The position numbers and the translations under genes are program-made. This document shows, in pieces, positions 1-6,159 of a DNA stretch of 30,987 bases (its first letter is position 1; every line of letters starts with the position of its first letter). Below the pieces are notes generated by a model that saw nothing but the letters and a program-made list of their open reading frames with translations, did no database searches and was not told the origin of the DNA. This DNA comes from a virus: positions 1 to 30,987 of the IMG/VR virus record IMGVR_UViG_3300012984_000007, one strand, 5' to 3'.

Positions 1-123
1 CGGACCTATTAGAACTTCCTCTACTAACTGATAAGGAGAAGACGGCCATGACACAGACCGAGCTAACACAAAGGATCCTTGATAACACGATTGATTACTT
101 GAAAAGAGCTCCTAGTAACACAC
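1..123. repeat. Direct terminal repeat, left copy
   Basis: The first 123 bases are identical to the last 123 (30865-30987). The repeat covers the leader and the first 25 codons of the gene at 48. It either closes a circular or circularly permuted genome of 30,864 bp (assembler overlap) or is a true short terminal repeat. That it runs into a coding sequence favours the overlap explanation. Confidence 0.95.
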
Positions 124-383
124 TAGAGGTGTCTAGTCTTCTCTCCTTGATAAAGGCCGATATGACTGATGTCTTCTTTAAGAAGAATGAGGTAGAGGCG
201 ACAGTTAGATATAGGATCTATTCTACATTGAAGTACTGGACTCGTAAGACAGATACTTATCATCCTTACATCTTTCTAGAAGAGCTTCAATCATACTTGC
301 CGATTAGATTAGACGAGCTTGATCATCTTTGCGAGAAGGTATCTTACATCCTTAATCAGGAGTTTGATCTAACAGTTGATTAA
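48..383 (+). CDS. Hypothetical early-region protein, 111 aa
   Basis: I do not recognise this protein. It is 111 residues long, mostly predicted helical, with mixed charge and no membrane segment, signal peptide or metal-binding cluster. The ATG is preceded by a strong site, AAGGAGAA at 33-40, and just upstream by CTAACTG, a variant of the leader motif found before many genes here. It is the second gene of the rightward arm: across the circular junction it follows the gene at 30416-30826 after an 85-base gap. Its place near the main rightward promoter suggests early expression, which is inference. A partial second copy sits at 30912-30987 because of the terminal repeat. Confidence 0.8.
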   Translation: MTQTELTQRILDNTIDYLKRAPSNTLEVSSLLSLIKADMTDVFFKKNEVEATVRYRIYSTLKYWTRKTDTYHPYIFLEELQSYLPIRLDELDHLCEKVSYILNQEFDLTVD

Positions 384-391
384 CTAAAGCG

Positions 392-435
392 CGTATATTA
401 TACAGATCAACAAAGAAGAAAACGTATAATACACG
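392..435. promoter_or_regulatory. Pair of palindromic operator-like sites
   Basis: Two 13-base near-palindromes lie in the gap between the genes at 48 and 483: CGTATATTATACA (392-404) and CGTATAATACACG (423-435), centres 31 bases apart. Both match the consensus CGTRTAATAYACG that recurs at 10286, 17671, 17686 and 24682. The second contains a perfect TATAAT, but I see no good -35 box 17 bases upstream. This suggests either an activator-dependent promoter or a repressor operator. CTAACTG at 462-468 follows before the next ribosome binding site. Confidence 0.5.
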
Positions 436-482
436 ACATCAACCTATTTCAGTTTTCACTACTAACTGAGTGGAGGTTGAGA

Positions 483-596
483 ATGAAACAGAGTAACATG
501 GAGCGAGTACACAAGATCAAGTGCTTTTGGATGTTGACATTGATCATCACCTTAGCACTAGCAGCAACGTGGTTAGACAGAATCCTCTATGGGTAA
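483..596 (+). CDS. Small membrane protein, 37 aa
   Basis: This short open frame starts at an ATG seven bases after the GGAGG site at 472-476, which is itself preceded by CTAACTG. The product has a basic N-terminus (MKQSNMERVHKIK) and one hydrophobic stretch, roughly residues 14-31 (CFWMLTLIITLALAATWL), then a short polar tail (DRILYG). This is the layout of a single-pass inner-membrane microprotein. In phages such proteins can be holin-like, exclusion or host-modulating factors, but nothing here decides which. The strong leader supports it as a real gene despite its size. Confidence 0.65.
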   Translation: MKQSNMERVHKIKCFWMLTLIITLALAATWLDRILYG

Positions 597-622
597 TAGA
601 GGGAGTATTTTACGGATAAAAC

Positions 623-639
623 ATCCAACCTAGTTGGAT
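623..639. other. Small hairpin between two genes
   Basis: ATCCAAC and GTTGGAT form a 7-bp stem with a 3-base loop, 37 bases upstream of the next ATG. It has no T-run, so it is not a convincing terminator. It could protect the mRNA or mark a processing site. Confidence 0.35.
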
Positions 640-675
640 AAAGATCACAACATAACAAAAGGAGAAAGAACCGTT

Positions 676-1014
676 ATGTATGAGAATGAACTAGAGGTAG
701 CTAAGACCTCTCTAAATGAAGCTTATGCAGAAAGAGCCAAGTATCTTGGTAGTGATGTTTTTACGGCAGATTATGATATTGCTACTCATAAGATTGTTCT
801 TGCCCAAACTGCTCTAAGAGATGTCTTAGACAAGATGGAACTAGACAAGAAGAGATACATGGTCCAACATGGAGATAATGTTTCTCAGTTGGTAAAAGAG
901 TTTCTTATTCAATGGGGAGTTGATGAGTCTGGACTCAAGAATGGCATTGATCTTTACGCGATGTTTGATATTGTCTACAGCTTCTTGAAAAACAAGAACT
1001 TGATCAAGGAATAA
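676..1014 (+). CDS. Hypothetical protein, 112 aa
   Basis: Start chosen at ATG 676 because AAAAGGAGAAAG at 657-668 is well spaced before it. An in-frame TTG at 634 lies upstream of that site and has no ribosome binding site of its own. The product is acidic and helical: MYENELEVAKTSLNEAYAER looks like the start of a coiled coil, and the C-terminal half (VSQLVKEFLIQWGVDESGLKNG) is more globular. No family recognised. It is followed after 12 bases by the gene at 1027, so the two are very likely co-transcribed. Confidence 0.75.
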   Translation: MYENELEVAKTSLNEAYAERAKYLGSDVFTADYDIATHKIVLAQTALRDVLDKMELDKKRYMVQHGDNVSQLVKEFLIQWGVDESGLKNGIDLYAMFDIVYSFLKNKNLIKE

Positions 1015-1026
1015 AAGGAGAAAACA

Positions 1027-1692
1027 ATGAGTGAAGAGTTTGTAACAAAGGAAGAGTTCGAGGAACTCAAAGCTGAACTAGTTTTGGACAGCCAGTCAGT
1101 ATCTTCTATTACAAGGAAGATTGAAAATCTTGAACAGAAGATCAAGGACCTATCTGATTGGGCCCTAGATATTAAGCAAGCACAGGAAAAGAGAGTTGAT
1201 GGGGTAGTTGACCGGCTTAATAAGCTTGTCACTGAAGTAGCTGAGTTGAATCCCGCTGCACAAGAGATTAAGAGAATCAAGTATGAAATCGTAAAGGCCG
1301 CAGCCAAGGACAATAATGAAGAAGAGGTGAAGAATCTCACAAAGCTTCTTGAACATCTATTGTCTTTTTCTAGTCTGTCAAAAGAAACTATTGTTCAGTC
1401 AGTTGATTTGAATAAGGATAAAGTTTCCGCGTGGGCAGTAGCAGTTGTTTATAGAGATGAATCTTCACAAGAAGATCCTTCATTAGAACAAACTTTTGAC
1501 GTAATAGATTCTAGATGTGAAGAAGGTGTTACTATGAATGTGTATCTTCATAAACTAGAACTCCACCAAACCATCATCGCCGCCATTGATGAACTTGCTG
1601 CCATCAAGATCGTAGAGGATCATCTTCTCAGAGAACACGGAGAGAACCTTCACATCATCAGCAGAGTAGCAACTCGCATTGAGAGTGTATAA
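1027..1692 (+). CDS. Coiled-coil hypothetical protein, 221 aa
   Basis: The N-terminal half, about residues 1-85, has heptad-like spacing of Leu/Ile/Val among Glu and Lys and reads as a long coiled coil. The middle (residues ~85-130) stays charged and helical, and the rest is more mixed, ending in helical EDHLLREHGENLHIISRVATRIESV. There is no signal peptide, membrane segment or catalytic motif. A good site (AAAGGAGAAAAC) precedes the ATG. The stop codon is directly followed by the ATG of the gene at 1693, indicating translational coupling. A structural or scaffolding role in the early region is possible, but function is unknown. Confidence 0.75.
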   Translation: MSEEFVTKEEFEELKAELVLDSQSVSSITRKIENLEQKIKDLSDWALDIKQAQEKRVDGVVDRLNKLVTEVAELNPAAQEIKRIKYEIVKAAAKDNNEEEVKNLTKLLEHLLSFSSLSKETIVQSVDLNKDKVSAWAVAVVYRDESSQEDPSLEQTFDVIDSRCEEGVTMNVYLHKLELHQTIIAAIDELAAIKIVEDHLLREHGENLHIISRVATRIESV

Positions 1693-2124
1693 ATGTCTAA
1701 TATCACAAATACTAAGATATTTTCTACTTGGCAATATGCGGGTCATTTTGATGGTGAAGATGAGGAAGGCAATAAAGGGGTATGTACTCATAGAGTGGTA
1801 CAATGGCAGGGAGACAATCTTGAAGCTATCGTAGAGTTCTTTGGAAAAGATGCTAATGAGTTTAATCCTCACATAGGTCAGTTTAATAATCTTCATTTTT
1901 ATGATAACGAAGAGTTTGAACCAATAGGAACTTACTTGAGTTATTCAGGTGGGGAAGGATATAAGACCTTTACAGAAAAGCTTTTTAATGAGAAGTACTT
2001 TTGGATTGATCCAGAAGTTCTCCCAGAGATTGTGAAGAATAACCTTTGTCGGCCTATCTCTTTTATTCAAAAAGAAGATAAAGAAATACTTAACCAAAAC
2101 CAACCATTAAAAGGAGAAAACTAA
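1693..2124 (+). CDS. Hypothetical acidic protein, 143 aa
   Basis: It begins immediately after the previous stop codon (TAA then ATG), with no obvious ribosome binding site, so translation probably depends on coupling. The product is acidic and rich in aromatic residues, with FDGEDEEGNKG near residue 18 and several Tyr/Phe/Trp, suggesting a compact beta-rich or alpha/beta domain. Its last codons contain AAAAGGAGAAAA, which is the ribosome binding site for the next gene, and the two reading frames share one base. No family recognised. Confidence 0.72.
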   Translation: MSNITNTKIFSTWQYAGHFDGEDEEGNKGVCTHRVVQWQGDNLEAIVEFFGKDANEFNPHIGQFNNLHFYDNEEFEPIGTYLSYSGGEGYKTFTEKLFNEKYFWIDPEVLPEIVKNNLCRPISFIQKEDKEILNQNQPLKGEN

Positions 2125-2354
2125 TGGACAATGAAGAAAAATATCTTGTAGCAGTTCTTTATCAGAATGATATGGGAGCTCTTCAAGTAGGGGCAGACAT
2201 TGTTTTTGCCACTGATCTAGAAAGTGCACAGAAGACTGCTGAACAGATCTACAAGAACAGTTTTGATGGAACCGGATCTCTAAAGCAGAACAAGACCTTG
2301 AAGCTTGTTGTAAGTCGGGCAGGTCTTGTTAGTGCATCAGAAAGTTGGAAATAA
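2124..2354 (+). CDS. Hypothetical small protein, 76 aa
   Basis: The start overlaps the previous stop (TAATG). The ribosome binding site AAAAGGAG lies inside the upstream gene, 7 bases before the ATG. The product (EEKYLVAVLYQNDMGALQVGA..., then a helix SAQKTAEQIYKNS, then KTLKLVVSRAG) reads as a beta-alpha-beta miniature domain without charged clusters or membrane segments. It ends the block 676-2354. A 118-base gap with a hairpin follows. Confidence 0.72.
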   Translation: MDNEEKYLVAVLYQNDMGALQVGADIVFATDLESAQKTAEQIYKNSFDGTGSLKQNKTLKLVVSRAGLVSASESWK

Positions 2355-2371
2355 CTAAACAAAATCTGGCC

Positions 2372-2414
2372 CCTCACTCTTCAGTTTACTGAAGTAAACG
2401 AGCTGAAAGTGAGG
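2372..2414. other. Strong interrupted hairpin in intergenic gap
   Basis: CCTCACTCTTCAG (2372-2384) pairs with CTGAAAGTGAGG (2403-2414), with an inner TTTACT/AGTAAA stem, giving a long hairpin just after the stop at 2354. Downstream sequence is AAAGGTTTTCACTTTTG, only a broken T-run. A weak terminator or RNA-stabilising structure is likeliest. Confidence 0.5.
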
Positions 2415-2472
2415 AAAGGTTTTCACTTTTGCGTGTGGTAGGAAAATGTTAGATTTAACAGGAGATAATACA

Positions 2473-2622
2473 ATGCCATTGAAAGAAGGTTCCTCAAAGG
2501 AAACCATTGAGAAGAACACTCAAACAGAGATTGAAGCAGGTAAGGATCCAAAGCAAGCTTTTGCCATCGCCGTCTCTAAGTCACAAGAAGATAGAAAGAA
2601 CAAAGAACAGGAGAAGAAGTAA
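2473..2622 (+). CDS. Small conserved phage protein (MPLKEGSSKETI type), 49 aa
   Basis: The sequence starts MPLKEGSSKETIEKNT and continues with EIEAGKDPKQAFAIAVSKSQ. This pattern (MPLK-x-G-x-S-K-x-x-I, then G-x-P-K-Q-A-x-A-I-A) is one I recognise from small proteins encoded near the packaging genes of many tailed phages. Their function is not established. AGGAG at 2459-2463 is well placed before the ATG. An in-frame ATG at 2446 would add nine residues, but the family normally starts at MPLK. The C-terminal tail is Lys/Glu-rich and probably disordered. Its stop overlaps the next start (TAATG). Confidence 0.75.
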   Translation: MPLKEGSSKETIEKNTQTEIEAGKDPKQAFAIAVSKSQEDRKNKEQEKK

Positions 2623-2990
2623 TGGAGGAGATCTACTCAAACTATCTTTCATTCAGAGAGCTCTTTGATGCTCTTCCTAGATTGGTTGAAGAAGGGGATC
2701 AGAAGCTTCAACATGCTTTTGATCATACCAGACGGTTGATGGAAGATGCGACCAATAACTTTCATCAAGAGAAGATCAATGAACAAGAGTTCAATGATCA
2801 AACAAAGGATCTTTTTCAACTACAAGAGAAGATCAATACAAAGCGCGGGTTCGTTTACTTCACAGGAAATAGACTTCAACAAGAGCTTAGGTTTCTAGCT
2901 TTCCATTGTGGAGACACGAGTATCCCAGCTGAGATTGTACCTATGCCAAAAGAGAACCCTAATCTTCCACAGCCTGAAGTTAAAGAGTAA
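2622..2990 (+). CDS. Hypothetical helical protein, 122 aa
   Basis: The start overlaps the previous stop by one base, and GGAGAAG at the end of the upstream gene acts as ribosome binding site. Residues ~15-85 are strongly helical and charged (HAFDHTRRLMEDATNNFHQEKINEQEFNDQTK), consistent with a helical hairpin or coiled coil. The last 20 residues are proline-rich (VPMPKENPNLPQPEVKE). It lies in the run of small genes that leads into terminase. A packaging or regulatory accessory is conceivable but not shown. Confidence 0.7.
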   Translation: MEEIYSNYLSFRELFDALPRLVEEGDQKLQHAFDHTRRLMEDATNNFHQEKINEQEFNDQTKDLFQLQEKINTKRGFVYFTGNRLQQELRFLAFHCGDTSIPAEIVPMPKENPNLPQPEVKE

Positions 2991-2995
2991 ACAGA

Positions 2996-3595
2996 ATGGC
3001 TAGTTATGATAATGATCGACTTCAACAACTACAAGCTTCATATCTAGCCTCTAGATCTCAACATGATCTGAATGATCTTTTTAATGCTATGAAAGAAGCG
3101 ACATCAGTTATCTTGAACAGCATGTTGAAGAAGTCAGGTCTCTCATTCAATCAAGAGAGAAGAGAAGAGTTGGTTGAAGATGCATGCTACAGATACTTGT
3201 TCTTACGATTATTGATTAAAGACCCAAAGTACTCTTTGTTAGGGATGGAGCTCAAGTATCAACTTGTTTACTTCCTTCATAACTCTAATCAAAAGAGACG
3301 CGATAAGATCTACTCTCTAGAACAAACATTAGATAATGCACCAGAGACTGAGATCACTTCTGTTTGGAAGTCTAAACAGAAACAAGAAGAAGATCAAGCA
3401 GATTACTTAGAACAACTGTTAACTGATAGTAGGATCAATGGCAAACGAGTGATCTTAACACTGTTAACAGAACGGTACTTTAAGAACGCTTTGAAGAAGT
3501 TAGCTGTGTTCTGCAGTTACACCTTGTTAAGAGACTGGGTGACTAGGATCAAGGTCATCTACGACATGATCCATTATAAAAGAAAGAGAAGATAA
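2996..3595 (+). CDS. Putative sigma-like (region 2-like) phage protein, 199 aa
   Basis: The segment around residues 22-105 reads DLNDLFNAMKEATSVILNSM, then ERREELVEDACYRYLFLRLL, then LKYQLVYFLHNSNQKRRDKI. To me this resembles the helical N-terminal (region 2-like) part of divergent phage sigma-type proteins, in which 'EELVxDAxxRxxxxxLKDP' precedes a basic helix. The C-terminus (residues ~165-199) is strongly basic and ends HYKRKRR. I see no convincing region 4. If the match is right it may redirect host RNA polymerase to phage promoters. Equally it could be a helical packaging accessory. It follows the previous gene by 5 bases and precedes the ribbon-helix-helix-like gene directly. Confidence 0.45.
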   Translation: MASYDNDRLQQLQASYLASRSQHDLNDLFNAMKEATSVILNSMLKKSGLSFNQERREELVEDACYRYLFLRLLIKDPKYSLLGMELKYQLVYFLHNSNQKRRDKIYSLEQTLDNAPETEITSVWKSKQKQEEDQADYLEQLLTDSRINGKRVILTLLTERYFKNALKKLAVFCSYTLLRDWVTRIKVIYDMIHYKRKRR

Positions 3596-3778
3596 ATGAA
3601 CAGTAGAAAAGGTAAGTCCTACTCGTTCTACATCAACCCTTTGATCTATGACGAGTTTGTTAAGACGTTAAGACAACAAGGCATCGATGCAGCGAGTCCA
3701 ATAGTAGAGTACCTGATGGACTGGTACACAACAAAGTATTACGAGGAACCCAATGAACAACCCAATGAGACAGTTTAA
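3596..3778 (+). CDS. Ribbon-helix-helix-like protein, 60 aa
   Basis: The ATG follows the previous stop codon directly. The sequence has one basic beta-type strand (KSYSFYINPLIYDEFV), a short helix (KTLRQQGID) and a second helix (ASPIVEYLMDWYTTKYY), then an acidic polar tail. That order and length fit the Arc/CopG ribbon-helix-helix fold, whose dimers bind palindromic DNA. The assignment is by pattern only. If right, it is a natural candidate reader of the CGTRTAATAYACG palindromes. It overlaps the next gene by 26 bases. Confidence 0.5.
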   Translation: MNSRKGKSYSFYINPLIYDEFVKTLRQQGIDAASPIVEYLMDWYTTKYYEEPNEQPNETV

Positions 3779-3989
3779 GAAAGATGTGAGAAGAGCACCT
3801 AATGAAGATCTAATCACCTTTAGAGAGAGCTTCAAACACATCGTAGACACATCTGATAAACTTCTAAGTAAAGATTACTCTAAGTTACCAGTCGATCAAA
3901 TCGGTGTAGCTATGGAAGACATTCAGACGTGGAGATTGTTTTGTGTCAAGACCGTTAATGATGAGATCCTTCGTAGAGAACTGGACTAA
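3753..3989 (+). CDS. Hypothetical protein, 78 aa, overlapping start
   Basis: It begins inside the end of the previous gene, with CGAGGAA about five bases ahead of the ATG as ribosome binding site. The protein is helical and charged (MRQFKKDVRRAPNEDLITFR ... ILRRELD). Being the last gene before TerL and small, it occupies the position of a small terminase subunit. However, it is shorter than usual and has no visible helix-turn-helix, and the DNA-recognition role may instead belong to the N-terminus of TerL. Its stop codon forms part of a CTAACTA motif (3986-3992). Confidence 0.65.
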   Translation: MNNPMRQFKKDVRRAPNEDLITFRESFKHIVDTSDKLLSKDYSKLPVDQIGVAMEDIQTWRLFCVKTVNDEILRRELD

Positions 3990-4000
3990 CTATTAATCTT

Positions 4001-5797
4001 ATGAGTGACGAAAAAAATAATATTGATAATACTACACAACCATCTACGATACCACAAAAAGATGTGTTTGAGAAGCCAAAGAGAAAGCCTAGGAACCCTG
4101 CTGTAGTAAAGGGTGGGCCTCCATTAAATCCTTATGGAAGACCTAAAGGATCTCAGAACCTTTCTACAAGAGTTAGAGAGGCCTTTCTTAATAGCTTAGG
4201 TGGTTCAGACTCTAAGAGTGCTGCTGCTCGTAACATAGATTATCTCAGTAAGTTCTTCAATAACTTCATTGAGGAAGCTATAAAGAACCCAGCTGGTTCT
4301 GCAGCTCGTACTCTGTTTCAACACATCACCCCAGAGCAACTCCTTAAAGAGATGGAGAGAGCACAAGAAGCTGAGTATCGACGCAACAATGAGTTCATGA
4401 ACTATCGACTCTTCATTCGTGGCTTTGACAAACAACAACAGGTTCTATTGAGCAAGTCAGATCGTATCGGTTTGATGTGTGGTCGCCGTGCAGGTAAGTC
4501 AAAGACCAATGAGTTGTTAGGTGTTCAGGCTGCTATCAAGGATAGTCATCAAAGAGCTTTGATCATTGGTCTATCGGTTGGCACCACAGAGAAGATCTAT
4601 CGAGATGGGATCAATAACCTTCTCACTGATCTTGGTATTGAGTTTGTTTATGATGGTAGCTCTTGTACCTTCAAACTTGACAACAACTCCATCATTCAGT
4701 TATCTGGTAACGCCAACAAAGCAGAGCAAGAGAAGTATCGAGGTTTACATTGGGACTTGATCATCGTTGATGAGGCTCAGTCACAAAGACACTTGACTGC
4801 CTTCATGGATGAGGTCATCAAGCCAATGTTGTTGGACACTAAGGGAAGACTTGTTCTTACCGGTTCTGGCCCACGTACTCGTGGTACCGCGTGGGAGAAG
4901 TTCTATGTGGAAGCACAACCAAGTGACCTACGATTGAACTGGAACATCTCTAACAACCCTCATATCGCAGACTATCAAAGTGCTCTAGCTGGGGTTCGTG
5001 AAAGAGAACATCTTGAAGAGACTGATGCTCTTTACTTGAGAGAGTACCTTGGTCAGATTGTGTATGATGACGATGCTCTTGTCTATCGAATGAAAGATCA
5101 GAACTACTTCACAGACGCAGACATCGTTGAGTGGCTTAAAGGTCAGTCTAGTGAGGACATTCGCTTCATGGCAGGTCTTGACTTCGGTATCAGAGACTCA
5201 GATGGTCTTGCTGTCATCATGTACTCTGAGAAGAGAAATGAGAAGTTCTTGGTTTATGAGTACAAGAAGTCTGGAACAGGCTTTGTTGAGTTGATGGAAG
5301 CTATCAAAGACGCCAAGAGATATATAGCTGAAGATCCCATCTTTAGTAGGATCTCACCTCATCATCGACAGTTCAACATCTTTGCTGATACTTCAGAAGC
5401 CAAGTGGTTGCCTGATGCTAGAACTCATCACGGCATCACTAACATCTTCCCTATTGCTAAGGAGTCTGTTGAGGTCTCTATTCAGACACTTAGAGATGAA
5501 GTTAGAAAGGAACAACTCAAGATCAGAAAGAATGGACCATTTGATGAAGAGTGTTTGAGGATCGTGTTCAAGAGAATCGATCTACCTAACCAACCTTCTA
5601 TCATCACTAGAGAGATCGATCACGACATCTATCACCCAGACATCCATGATGCCATTCGTTATGCTTTTCGTAACTATTGGTTGACACACAAGCAAGATCA
5701 CTTTGTACAACCTGAGAGTGAGAAGACACTAGACCAAACACATTTTGAGCGACAAGCTCAAAGATTAACTGAAAACTACAATGATTCATTGTTTTAA
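4001..5797 (+). CDS. terL: Terminase large subunit with DUF5681-like N-terminus, 598 aa
   Basis: This is the DNA-packaging motor ATPase and nuclease, acting at the portal vertex. Walker A is GRRAGKS at residues 161-167, and Walker B is DLIIVDEAQ with D257/E258. The coupling motif follows as LVLTGSG. The C-terminal nuclease (RNase H-like) shows LDFG at D394, FADT at D463 and HPDIHDAIRYA at D547/D550, the usual acidic triad. Unusually, residues ~25-60 carry GGPPLNPYGRPKGSQN, the signature I know from DUF5681 proteins, which elsewhere are small stand-alone proteins next to terminases. This suggests a small-subunit-like domain fused to the motor. There is no clear ribosome binding site before ATG 4001, so coupling to the upstream gene is likely. 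Confidence 0.95.
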   Translation: MSDEKNNIDNTTQPSTIPQKDVFEKPKRKPRNPAVVKGGPPLNPYGRPKGSQNLSTRVREAFLNSLGGSDSKSAAARNIDYLSKFFNNFIEEAIKNPAGSAARTLFQHITPEQLLKEMERAQEAEYRRNNEFMNYRLFIRGFDKQQQVLLSKSDRIGLMCGRRAGKSKTNELLGVQAAIKDSHQRALIIGLSVGTTEKIYRDGINNLLTDLGIEFVYDGSSCTFKLDNNSIIQLSGNANKAEQEKYRGLHWDLIIVDEAQSQRHLTAFMDEVIKPMLLDTKGRLVLTGSGPRTRGTAWEKFYVEAQPSDLRLNWNISNNPHIADYQSALAGVREREHLEETDALYLREYLGQIVYDDDALVYRMKDQNYFTDADIVEWLKGQSSEDIRFMAGLDFGIRDSDGLAVIMYSEKRNEKFLVYEYKKSGTGFVELMEAIKDAKRYIAEDPIFSRISPHHRQFNIFADTSEAKWLPDARTHHGITNIFPIAKESVEVSIQTLRDEVRKEQLKIRKNGPFDEECLRIVFKRIDLPNQPSIITREIDHDIYHPDIHDAIRYAFRNYWLTHKQDHFVQPESEKTLDQTHFERQAQRLTENYNDSLF

Positions 5798-5826
5798 CTC
5801 TAACTATATCTAACAAAGGAAACCCC

Positions 5827-6150
5827 ATGAGTCTATTTCAAAAGAGTGCTAAGAAGCTTCAAGAAGAGAAAGAAGCTGCTGCAAAGAAAAGGATCTTTGA
5901 TCAAGCTTATCAGATCGCTGAGACAGCTTACAAGAAAGAACAAGAGTATGAGAAACTAACTCACTCTGATCTTAACTATGCCATCATTGAAGACCTGATC
6001 AAGGCCGCTAGATTAACTGGTACCGTGACCATCGAGTTACTCGGACCAACTGGTGATAAGAGCAAACCTTCTGCTATCTTCACGATCATCTCTAACGATG
6101 GTGACATCATCACTGACAAACTAGATCAAGCCTCTAGAGATCTCTTCTAA
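5827..6150 (+). CDS. Hypothetical protein between terminase and portal, 107 aa
   Basis: The N-terminal 50 residues are a charged helix (SAKKLQEEKEAAAKKRIFDQ). The C-terminal half looks like a small beta domain (TVTIELLGPTGDK ... AIFTIISNDGDII). No family recognised. The leader contains CTAACTA (5799-5805) followed by AAAGGAAA. Lying between the packaging motor and the portal, with short gaps on both sides, it is probably part of the head-assembly operon, perhaps a packaging or portal accessory, which is inference. Confidence 0.75.
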   Translation: MSLFQKSAKKLQEEKEAAAKKRIFDQAYQIAETAYKKEQEYEKLTHSDLNYAIIEDLIKAARLTGTVTIELLGPTGDKSKPSAIFTIISNDGDIITDKLDQASRDLF

Positions 6151-6159
6151 GGAACACCA

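Noticed and set aside
634-675. Upstream TTG start extending the gene at 676
   Set aside because: The extension would include the AAAAGGAG site that serves ATG 676, and there is no other site before TTG.
3753-3989. Small terminase subunit call for the 78-aa gene
   Set aside because: Only position supports it. No helix-turn-helix is visible and the size is small, so it is left as hypothetical.
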